18,802 nucleotides of DNA from an uncultured Blautia sp. GTDB lineage: Bacteria; Bacillota; Clostridia; Lachnospirales; Lachnospiraceae. Made by a program: the position numbers and the translations under genes. The stretch spans positions 1 through 18,802 of the forward strand of contig UQJE01000049.1 of the NCBI GenBank assembly GCA_900541345.1. The letters run 5' to 3'. Numbering within the stretch: the stretch's first letter is position 1; each line of letters begins with the position of its first letter. The notes under the pieces are model-generated. The model made no database searches. It was not told the origin of the DNA and worked only from the letters and a program-made list of their open reading frames with translations. Below, piece after piece: positions 1 to 5,752 of the stretch.

Positions 1-70
1 CATAAGAAGGGTTGTGAACGATTTCAGTTGTTCCTGTGATGCCATACTTGGTTAAATTCATTTCTGCCAT
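1..70 (-). CDS. pckA: Phosphoenolpyruvate carboxykinase (ATP), N-terminal fragment
   Basis: Only the first 23 codons lie in the window; the gene runs off the left edge. The translation starts MAEMNLTKYGITGTTEIVHN, which matches the conserved N-terminus of ATP-dependent PEP carboxykinases (D/N-L-S/T-K-Y-G-I at the start of the mature protein). The enzyme converts oxaloacetate and ATP into PEP, CO2 and ADP in the cytosol; in gut Clostridia it can also run in the carboxylating direction during fermentation. The start at 70 is supported by an AAGAGGT ribosome site at 80-86 on the same strand and by a promoter about 100 nt further upstream. The call rests on a short stretch, so a domain check is not possible here. 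Confidence 0.8.
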   Translation of the reverse strand, partial: MAEMNLTKYGITGTTEIVHNPSY

Positions 71-172
71 CTTACATGTACCTCTTTTCTTTTTAATTAA
101 GATAAGCACACCTGGAAAAAGCAGGTGCTTCTATCCGTTCTGAAAGAAGTGAAAGTACCACTTCTAATCTAT

Positions 173-200
173 ATTATACATATTTGCTACAAGAAATCAA
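173..200 (-). promoter_or_regulatory. Candidate sigma-A promoter of pckA
   Basis: On the minus strand a TTGATT -35 box (195-200) is separated by 16 nt from a perfect TATAAT -10 box (173-178). Transcription would start near 166 and give a 5' leader of about 95 nt. That leader contains a small hairpin (CACCTG at 109-114 pairing with CAGGTG at 122-127) without a U run, so there is no sign of an attenuator. Confidence 0.6.
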
Positions 201-203
201 CAA

Positions 204-370
204 AAAAAATCTGGTTTTTTTAAAATTGTTTAAAGTTTAACAACTTCAAAAAAGATTTTGAATGAGCGCTTTCTGTCGGCAGGAACGGCGCGTTTTCTTT
301 TTGGGGAAAAGGGATTCATATTTCTTTGTACGTATAGGATTGTGAGATTTTAAAAGAGTTTTCAGAAAGT
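204..370. other. Intergenic stretch without recognised gene
   Basis: The space between pckA and eutP spans 71-408. Apart from the pckA promoter and the eutP terminator it holds A/T-rich sequence with no reading frame carrying a ribosome site. A GAAAGCGCT core on the minus strand (265-273) resembles half of a CcpA cre site, but the flanks do not fit, so it is not called. Confidence 0.4.
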
Positions 371-403
371 AAATAAAAACAGGGGAGGATGGATTGCCTC
401 CCC
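371..403 (-). terminator. Intrinsic terminator downstream of eutP
   Basis: Read on the minus strand, GGGGAGG (397-403) pairs perfectly with CCTCCCC (382-388) over an 8-nt loop and is followed by TGTTTTTATTT. It lies just past the eutP stop codon and closes the eutS-eutS-eutP operon. Confidence 0.85.
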
Positions 404-408
404 GAAAT

Positions 409-936
409 TTATATTCCTTCCGGATAATGAATGCCTTCCGGAAGAGGGTCCCATTCGTTTAATCCAAGACGTTGTTTAAACGTTGCCTGTTCCAGTGTGA
501 GAGGCACCGGGTCATCGGCAAGATATTCAATCAGTTCATCAATACCTTCTCTTGTTACGTTATTTACAAGAAAAATACGTTGACAGCCGGAATTAATAAG
601 CCATTGTTTTACCATGGGGATATTGGCATATGGGGAATCCGTTTTGGTAATGATTCCAATAATAGGGCGAAGAATAAAAGCACCGAGGCAGGGACTGAAA
701 AGATTGTACGGTTCATCTGCTGCCTGGACGATTCCCACTACGTCAGCCTCAAAAGAAAAACAGGCAAGTCCAACGCTGAAACGTTTGGATTCTGCATATT
801 CTCCGGGAGAATCAATGGTATCGTCATCCGTAATCGTGTATTGGGTTTTTTCGTAATGCAGTTCTTCACCTTTTAATGCCTGTGTAAGAGAAGTTTTTCC
901 TGCTTCGCTTCGACCCATTAAAAATAATTTTTTCAT
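409..936 (-). CDS. eutP: EutP/PduV-family microcompartment-associated GTPase-like protein
   Basis: A 175-residue P-loop protein of the EutP/PduV family. Visible motifs: Walker A GRSEAGKTS near residues 8-16, a G3-like DSPGEY near 43-48 and a G4 TKTD near 98-101, all as in small Ras-like NTPases of eut and pdu operons. Family members have been linked to microcompartment positioning (PduV) and, for EutP of Salmonella, to acetate kinase activity; neither can be read from sequence. It is the last gene of an operon behind two EutS/PduU shell genes (22-nt gap) and is followed by an intrinsic terminator. The protein is about 25-30 residues longer than the usual 145-150; the extra C-terminal tail is Pro/Glu/Gly-rich and contains PEGI twice. 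The start is supported by GGAG just upstream (946-949 on the minus strand). Confidence 0.88.
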   Translation of the reverse strand: MKKLFLMGRSEAGKTSLTQALKGEELHYEKTQYTITDDDTIDSPGEYAESKRFSVGLACFSFEADVVGIVQAADEPYNLFSPCLGAFILRPIIGIITKTDSPYANIPMVKQWLINSGCQRIFLVNNVTREGIDELIEYLADDPVPLTLEQATFKQRLGLNEWDPLPEGIHYPEGI

Positions 937-957
937 AATAATATTGCTCCGCTTCTT

Positions 958-1386
958 CTAACTTCTGTGTATTTCACATGTTTTAAATCCGAGTTCTTCA
1001 TGGAAGAAACGAACGACTTCTTCCACGGCAGTCTGCACCTGAGAAAGATTTCCTGTGATAATAAGAGAACCACAGAAACGATCCATAAATCCAATTTCTA
1101 CGTCTGCACTTTTCATTGCTATATCAGCTGCAACAACAACAGCTTCCCAGGGAGTGAAACGTATCAGACCAAGAGATTCCCCTGTATGGTTTTCTCCTTC
1201 GTGAACGCCGATATGGAGTCCAAGATTCTGGTAAATAGAAGTCTGAGAAGTGCTGATAATATGGGCAAGGCAGACTTCTTTTCCGGGAACGCGCACGCGG
1301 GTCATGCGAAGTCTTTTTCCTTTCAGATGCTCATAGTCATCATGGAACAGCTTTTCCAGCAGTTCTTCCTTTGTTATACGGGTCAT
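958..1386 (-). CDS. eutS: EutS/PduU-like permuted BMC shell protein, N-terminally extended
   Basis: A 142-residue bacterial microcompartment hexamer-forming shell protein of the circularly permuted EutS/PduU type. The family core is seen from about residue 29: R-V-P-G-K-E-V-x-L-A-H-I-I, then Y-Q-N-L-G-L, A-D-I-A-M-K-S-A and the hallmark G-F-M-D-R-F-x-G-S-L-I-I-T-G near 99-112. Normal EutS proteins are about 110-116 residues; this one carries a charged extension of some 25 residues ahead of the N-terminal beta-barrel segment. It follows a paralogue with a 12-nt gap and precedes eutP, so all three should be on one transcript. The start ATG has AGGAAG upstream, overlapping the end of the first eutS. 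No enzyme or other shell gene is nearby, so its cargo is unknown. Confidence 0.9.
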   Translation of the reverse strand: MTRITKEELLEKLFHDDYEHLKGKRLRMTRVRVPGKEVCLAHIISTSQTSIYQNLGLHIGVHEGENHTGESLGLIRFTPWEAVVVAADIAMKSADVEIGFMDRFCGSLIITGNLSQVQTAVEEVVRFFHEELGFKTCEIHRS

Positions 1387-1398
1387 GATTTACACTTC

Positions 1399-1764
1399 CT
1401 ATCTCTTTGTAATGTCACAGACTACATATCCGAGAGAATCTCTGAAAAAGGTCACGATTTCTGTCAAAGCTGACATTACATCTGAAATTTCTCCGGTAAT
1501 AATGAGTGTACCTGTAAAACGGTCTGCAAATCCAAGATATACATTTCCGCTTTTCACTGCAATATCAGAAGCGATGACGGCAGATTCCGGCGGCGTCATA
1601 TTCATAATTCCAATAGCAGAAGAGCGATAATCAAGCTGTGGGTTTAATCCAAGCTTCTGATATACAATAGGAGCCGGACTTCCCATAACGTGGGCAAAGG
1701 TAATTTCTTTTCCGGCAACGGTTTCCTGTACAATTCTGATTTGTTCTTCGTGGTTATTTGACAT
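1399..1764 (-). CDS. eutS: EutS/PduU-like permuted BMC shell protein
   Basis: A 121-residue permuted BMC-domain shell protein, closer in length to classical EutS than its downstream paralogue. Motifs: I-R-I-V-Q-E-T-V-A-G-K-E-I-T-F-A-H-V-M, V-Y-Q-K-L-G-L, I-A-S-D-I-A-V-K-S-G and G-F-A-D-R-F-T-G-T-L-I-I-T-G. EutS/PduU subunits form bent or capped hexamers in the facets of ethanolamine- and propanediol-type microcompartments. A TTG codon nine bases upstream could extend the frame, but it sits only 2 nt behind the GAGAGGAT ribosome site, so ATG at 1764 is preferred. It is the first gene of the eutS-eutS-eutP operon and has a consensus promoter upstream. Confidence 0.9.
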   Translation of the reverse strand: MSNNHEEQIRIVQETVAGKEITFAHVMGSPAPIVYQKLGLNPQLDYRSSAIGIMNMTPPESAVIASDIAVKSGNVYLGFADRFTGTLIITGEISDVMSALTEIVTFFRDSLGYVVCDITKR

Positions 1765-1799
1765 TTTTTTCAAATCCTCTCTTTAAATTCCATAGGTAA

Positions 1800-1828
1800 A
1801 TGATACTATCTGGAAGAACACCTGTCAA
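1800..1828 (-). promoter_or_regulatory. Sigma-A promoter of the eutS-eutS-eutP operon
   Basis: Minus-strand TTGACA (1823-1828), 17-nt spacer, TATCAT (1800-1805). The -35 is perfect and the spacing ideal. The start point would fall about 30 nt ahead of the eutS ATG, leaving no room for an EutV-type antiterminator leader. The small operon therefore does not show the usual ethanolamine two-component antitermination control. Confidence 0.8.
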
Positions 1829-1873
1829 GCGCAGAAGAAAAAGAAAAGACAGATGTCTTTTGCTAATTTTTTG

Positions 1874-1902
1874 TTGAGGTTAAAAGTGGGGAATGATAAA
1901 AT
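1874..1902 (+). promoter_or_regulatory. Candidate promoter of the helicase pseudogene
   Basis: TTGAGG (1874-1879), 17-nt spacer, TAAAAT (1897-1902), 57 nt ahead of the likely ATG at 1959. It diverges from the eutS promoter. Moderate match only. Confidence 0.4.
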
Positions 1903-1958
1903 GGAATAAGGAAAAAACGAACAGAGTGTACGGGGTTTTTATTTGGAAAGGCGTATTT

Positions 1959-3547
1959 ATGAATACAAAAGAAAACATTTTGGATGCGTGGATTGTAGTG
2001 GAAAATCTGTCGGAGGGTTCTATTGATACGGGAGAGCAGGGAATGATGACTCTGGACAGAGAAACAGAAAACTGGGAAGAAGATTTCAGAGATTTTTTAA
2101 AACAGAATAAAGAAAAGGAAAAACTTTCAGATAAGGCGTTTCAGAAATCAGGGCTTGTGTTGTTTCTGGGAATTTTTGATTTTGATGAAGTGATTGATAT
2201 TTTGAAAAAGAAGTACAATCTTGAGGATGTATATGAAGACAGAAGTAAATCAAAAAAATTTACAGCGGCACTCTTTTTTGATAAAGACCTGCAGTTTCTG
2301 GGAAATAAATTTTTCTATACAATGAGCGGATATATTCGAAATTACGGAGATTTTCCAAAAGATATAGGAGAAGCAGAACGCAATCTAAGCGATGAAATAA
2401 GAGGGAAATTTGAAAGAGAGAGAAATAAAGAAAATGGCTTTCATTCTGTTGTCACGTGGATTTTAAAGAAATATAAAGCGGATATAAGTAATTTCCGATA
2501 TAAATTTGTGAGAAATCTTGAGAAGGACGTAGTAAATCTGCATTCATTTTTTATTCGGGATCTGGAAAAAGCAAAGAAGCTTGATACAGAAAATTTAAAG
2601 AGATATTTGAAAGAGGAGCCGGGGGAAAGAGTAAATCTGGACAGCAGAAAGGAATCTTTAAATTTTTATCCGGAGATTTTTGAGAAAATTCTGCAGCCAC
2701 AAAATTATCCGGACGGGCGTTTCCCGGGAAATTCTGACTATGCTCTTGCGTTTATGCAGCAGACTGCCACAAATATTGCAATCCATGATCCGGAAAATAT
2801 GCGCAGTGTAAATGGACCGCCAGGTACAGGAAAAGTTTTACGGCTGATAGGAATGTATTACAATGTCAGTGAAAAATATCTGTCAGCAAATACTTCTGTG
2901 CAAACGCTTATGGACGATGCCGGTAAATATGGATTTTACAAAAAGGAGCAGGAATGGATTGGGATTCCTCTTTGGGTACACAGGCGTTCTGATTATCCAA
3001 TGTTTACCATTTCCAATGAGATTTCTTATAATGGTCTGATGGTACAAGGCAAACCTGAGGACAAGGCGCAGGGAAGGGGGTTCTGGTATTCTGTAAAGGG
3101 AACGGCAAACGATAAATTCGTAAAAGAGCAGGCAGATTTTCTTGTAGATTTAATATCCAAACGGCTGGAGAAAGAGGAAAGTCTGAAAGAGAAAATTTAT
3201 GTGATATCTCCGTTTCGAAATGTAGCACAGCAGACAGCAAGGGAATTAGACCGTATTCAATTTACAAAACGCGACAAGAAAGGTCCGGTTAATGTGGGAA
3301 CGGTCCATACTTTTCAGGGAAAAGAAGCAAAAATTGTCTATCTGATCCTGGGGGGGCAGACGAGGCAAGTAAGGGTGCTGCAAGTTGGGCAGTATCAGAG
3401 CCAAACATTATGAATGTGGCAGCTACACGGGCAAAGGAAGAGTTTTATATTATCGGCGATAAAGAGTTATACAATAATCTGGGAAGTAAGACTGCAAACA
3501 AAACCATTCGGATACTGGAAGAGTATGGAGAAGGAAAGGGTCGGTAA
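1959..3547 (+). pseudogene. SF1/UPF1-like (DNA2/NAM7-type) helicase, internally deleted and frameshifted
   Basis: The start is placed at ATG 1959, behind GGAAAGG, giving an N-terminus with I-L-D-A-W-I-V-V-E-N-L-S-E-G-S-I as in large clostridial AAA/helicase proteins of about 1,000-1,200 residues. The Walker A stretch NGPPGTGK is intact up to the Lys (2811-2834), but the next codon is Val instead of Thr. The text then jumps directly to material that belongs far downstream in the family (SVQTLMDDAGKYGFY, then PLWVHRR, ISYNG, VISPFRN and the motif V/VI region VNVGTVHTFQGKEA). The Walker B DEA-type motif and motif III are absent, so several hundred codons were lost in frame near 2835. At a run of seven G (3350-3356) the frame breaks; the continuation in the neighbouring frame reads A-D-E-A-S-K-G-A-A-S-W-A-V-S-E-P-N-I-M-N-V-A-A-T-R-A-K and ends at TAA 3547. 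The product cannot be an active helicase. Confidence 0.85.
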
Positions 3548-3568
3548 GAAGATTTAAAATAAAGGTGA

Positions 3569-3856
3569 ATCAGAGGGGAACGATATGTATACATATGTAT
3601 TCCTTATTTAAAATAAGAAACGCTTTTTTTGCGTCCAAAGATCATCGTTTGCCTGGAAAGAATTGCAGCACAGAGGATTATAAGATCGGATTATCGGATA
3701 AGCAGAGAGTACGGCATTTTTCTGAAACGGAAAAACACCTGGCTCACAGCCGTATATCACCCTTCAGCAGTACTGCGGGATGAAACGAAGCTTCCGTAAA
3801 TGCAGGAGGATTTCCGGAAAATCAGAAAGAAGCTGGAAGAGGTGAAGGGGATATAG
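3569..3856 (+). pseudogene. Remnant of family-4 uracil-DNA glycosylase
   Basis: One frame (codon start 3617, TAA at 3614-3616 just before it) reads ETLFLRPKIIVCLERIAA, then Q-R-I-I-R-S-D-Y-R-I-S-R-E-Y-G, then TAVYHPSAVLRDETKLP, stop, then MQEDFRKIRKKLEEVKGI, stop (3854-3856). The R-P-K-I-I-V-C-L-x-R-I-A-A block and the H-P-S-A-x-L-R-D motif are typical of the C-terminal half of UDG family 4 (4Fe-4S uracil-DNA glycosylases of Clostridia), which excise uracil from DNA. Upstream, the same frame gives E-R-Y-V-Y-I-C-I-P-Y-L-K before the first stop. That looks like the family's V-Y-I-x-N segment joined by an internal deletion to the C-x-P-Y-L segment. The N-terminal half with the first catalytic motif and cluster cysteines is gone. 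A 72-codon frame across the same place is a shadow. Confidence 0.8.
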
Positions 3857-3882
3857 GACTAGAAGTTTCTGATAACAAAGAC

Positions 3883-3911
3883 TTGCCTGTTTGGCCTTAA
3901 TGTGATATACT
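3883..3911 (+). promoter_or_regulatory. Sigma-A promoter of the lsa leader
   Basis: TTGCCT (3883-3888), 17-nt spacer, TATACT (3906-3911). Transcription would begin near 3918, about 24 nt before the leader-peptide ATG and about 350 nt before the ABC-F start codon, which leaves a long structured leader. Confidence 0.75.
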
Positions 3912-3941
3912 CATACCAATTTTAGAGAAAGAGGTGAAAGG

Positions 3942-3965
3942 ATGTTTAATTTTTTCTGCAGATAA
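3942..3965 (+). CDS. Seven-codon leader peptide MFNFFCR of the ABC-F attenuator
   Basis: ATG at 3942 is preceded by a strong GAGGTGAAAGG ribosome site (3931-3941) and the frame stops at TAA 3963-3965. The codons for Phe-Phe-Cys-Arg contain TTTTCTGCA (3952-3960), which is perfectly complementary to TGCAGAAAA at 4012-4020. A ribosome paused here by a drug would therefore mask the first arm of a hairpin. Very short peptides in this position are known ahead of antibiotic-induced ABC-F and methylase genes. The role is inferred from the layout. Confidence 0.7.
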   Translation: MFNFFCR

Positions 3966-4117
3966 TATTAGAATATATAATAATATCAGCTGATGGTATT
4001 ATTATGTCTGTTGCAGAAAAGTTAAACGCTTTCTTTGATATAATTCCCCTGTTTAATAGGAGGATAAACCTGAAAGAATGAGCTGTAGAAGTGAACTTTT
4101 CTGCAGCTCTGTTTTTA
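3951..4117 (+). promoter_or_regulatory. Ribosome-mediated transcription attenuator, first stage, of lsa
   Basis: Three copies of complementary sequence alternate. TTTTCTGCA in the leader ORF (3952-3960) pairs with TGCAGAAAA (4012-4020), and the latter pairs equally well with a second TTTTCTGCA (4097-4105), which is the 3' arm of an intrinsic terminator. A strong inner hairpin (AATAATATC 3979-3987 with GGTATTATT 3995-4003) brings the first pair together. Predicted logic: with free translation the first pair forms and the terminator folds; with a ribosome stalled on the leader peptide, 4012-4020 is free, captures 4097-4105 and lets transcription continue. The pairings are read from sequence; the switching is inference from known ABC-F attenuators. 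Confidence 0.72.
4080..4117 (+). terminator. Conditional intrinsic terminator T1 in the lsa leader
   Basis: GAGCTGTAGAAG (4080-4091) pairs with the CTTTTCTGCAGCTC region (4098-4109) in a 12-bp stem including two G-U pairs, with a 6-nt loop, followed by TGTTTTTA. An ATG at 4078 opens a 20-codon frame (stop 4138-4140). It begins 14 nt behind an AGGAGG at 4058-4063, and initiation there would also disturb this stem. Confidence 0.75.
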
Positions 4118-4176
4118 TGTTATGGGAAATTCCTTTGTAATGTTCCACAACATAAAAACGCTTCCGTAGAATTGCA

Positions 4177-4249
4177 CTGCGGCGGAAAAGAAGTAGGTCG
4201 CTAAGTGCCCCGCCGCAGGCGGAAAATCCTGCGAGCAGGATTCTTTTTT
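4177..4249 (+). terminator. Second conditional terminator T2 with competing hairpins ahead of lsa
   Basis: AATCCTGC (4225-4232) and GCAGGATT (4235-4242) form a compact hairpin followed by CTTTTTT, directly upstream of the ABC-F ribosome site. Two upstream alternatives compete. CTGCGGCGG (4177-4185) pairs with CCGCCGCAG (4210-4218), and CGCAGG (4214-4219) pairs with CCTGCG (4228-4233). The second shares bases with both the first pairing and the terminator, so the set has the order anti-antiterminator, antiterminator, terminator. What would switch it is not visible. Confidence 0.6.
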
Positions 4250-4270
4250 AGCAGGAAAGGGGAATTTTAT

Positions 4271-5752
4271 ATGTCAGTAATCAAAGTAGAAAACCTTACA
4301 TTTTCGTATGATACAAGCTGTGATAAGATATTTGATGACGTAAGTTTCCAGATTGATACGAACTGGAAACTTGGATTTACAGGCAGAAATGGCAGGGGAA
4401 AAACCACTTTTTTAAAGTTGCTTCTTGGAAAGTATGAATATCGGGGGCGTATTTTAAGCTCTGTACAATTTGACTATTTTCCTTACGAGATTAAGGATAA
4501 AAATTTAAGAACAGAAGAAGTTTTAAGAGAAGTCTGTCCCATGGCAGAAAACTGGGAATTTATGAGGGAGCTGTCATATCTTTCGATGGGAGAAGAGACA
4601 TTAGAAAAGCCATTTGCACTTCTTTCCCAGGGGGAACAGACAAAGGCGCTGCTTGCGGCTCTTTTTTTGAATGAAGGACATTTTCTTTTGATTGATGAAC
4701 CCACAAATCATCTGGATATAGAGGCAAGAGAGCAGGTTTCTAATTATCTAAAACGAAAAAGAGGATTTATTCTTGTGTCTCATGACAGGGCGTTTCTTGA
4801 TGGATGCACAGATCATATTTTGTCTTTAAATAAGGCAAATATAGAAGTGCAAAGTGGAAATTTTTCTTCATGGATGGAAAATTTTAAGAACAGACAGAAA
4901 TTTGAGGCAGCAGAAAAGGAACGTCTTCAAAAAGACATTCGCCGTTTGGAAAAGGCGGCGGAACGTACATCAGGATGGTCGGACAAAACAGAAGCTTCGA
5001 AATACAGAAACGGACCAATAGACAGAGGTTATGTAGGGCATAAAGCGGCAAAAATGATGAAGCGTTCTAAAATTATAGAAACAAGAAACCAGAAGGCAAT
5101 AGAAGAAAAATCAAAGCTTCTTAAAAATAAAGAAAGGGCTGAGGATTTAAAACTTTTTCCTTTCGAATACACACAGGACATTCTTGCATCGTTTTCAGAG
5201 ATTGTGATATATTATGATGAAAAACCAGTATGTCATCCCGTGTCTTTCCATATTCGAAAGGGAGACAGAATTGTGCTTGAGGGTAAAAACGGAAGCGGAA
5301 AAAGCAGTATTTTAAAGCTTCTGGCAGGAGAATCAAAGACGTATAGGGGAACGATGGAGAAGGGGAGAAATCTCATTATTTCCTACGTCCCTCAGGATAC
5401 ATCCTGGCTTCGGGGAAGCATCCGTGATTTTGCAAGAGAAAATAGAATTGAGGAAAGTCTTTTTAAAGCACTTTTGCGTAAACTGGATTTTGACAGAATA
5501 CAGTTTGAAAAAGATATGAGTGAGTTTTCAAGCGGACAGAAGAAAAAGGTTCTCATTGCAAAAAGCCTTTGTGAGCAGGCACATTTATATGTGTGGGATG
5601 AGCCTTTAAATTTTGTGGATTTGTATTCCAGAATACAGATAGAGACATTAATAAAGGAGTATAAGCCAACGATGGTTCTTGTTGAGCACGATAAAGCTTT
5701 TCGGGAAGAAGTGGGAACAAAACAAGTTTCAATAGAAAAGGAGACAGAATGA
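4271..5752 (+). CDS. lsa: Lsa-family ABC-F ribosomal protection protein
   Basis: A 493-residue ABC-F ATPase with two nucleotide-binding domains and no membrane segments. Domain 1: Walker A GRNGRGKTT (38-46), signature LSQGEQ (118-123), Walker B LLIDEPTNHLD (139-149), H-loop SHD (170-172). Linker with the charged antibiotic-resistance region about 205-290. Domain 2: Walker A GKNGSGKSS (338-346), signature FSSGQ (419-423), WDEPLNFVD (442-450), EHD (472-474). The lead-in FSYDTSCDKIFDDV, the R-N-G-R-G-K Walker A and the E-P-L-N-F-V-D ending are as in Lsa proteins. These displace lincosamides, streptogramin A and pleuromutilins from the peptidyl transferase centre. An upstream GTG (4205) would extend the frame through the terminator hairpin; ATG 4271 behind AGGAAAGGGG is the real start. 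Expression is probably controlled by the attenuators upstream. The stop overlaps the traX start. Actual drug spectrum cannot be read from sequence. Confidence 0.9.
   Translation: MSVIKVENLTFSYDTSCDKIFDDVSFQIDTNWKLGFTGRNGRGKTTFLKLLLGKYEYRGRILSSVQFDYFPYEIKDKNLRTEEVLREVCPMAENWEFMRELSYLSMGEETLEKPFALLSQGEQTKALLAALFLNEGHFLLIDEPTNHLDIEAREQVSNYLKRKRGFILVSHDRAFLDGCTDHILSLNKANIEVQSGNFSSWMENFKNRQKFEAAEKERLQKDIRRLEKAAERTSGWSDKTEASKYRNGPIDRGYVGHKAAKMMKRSKIIETRNQKAIEEKSKLLKNKERAEDLKLFPFEYTQDILASFSEIVIYYDEKPVCHPVSFHIRKGDRIVLEGKNGSGKSSILKLLAGESKTYRGTMEKGRNLIISYVPQDTSWLRGSIRDFARENRIEESLFKALLRKLDFDRIQFEKDMSEFSSGQKKKVLIAKSLCEQAHLYVWDEPLNFVDLYSRIQIETLIKEYKPTMVLVEHDKAFREEVGTKQVSIEKETE

Noticed and set aside
261..280. 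Cre-like GAAAGCGCT core upstream of pckA
   Set aside because: Only half of the palindrome fits the CcpA consensus and it is about 65 nt upstream of the -35 box.
3565..3783. 72-codon frame with a GTG/ATG start
   Set aside because: A neighbouring frame carries clear uracil-DNA glycosylase similarity; this frame is a shadow with no family features.
4021..4044. TATAAT at 4039-4044 inside the lsa leader and AACGCTTTC resembling a cre site
   Set aside because: No acceptable -35 box at 16-18 nt, and two key cre positions mismatch.
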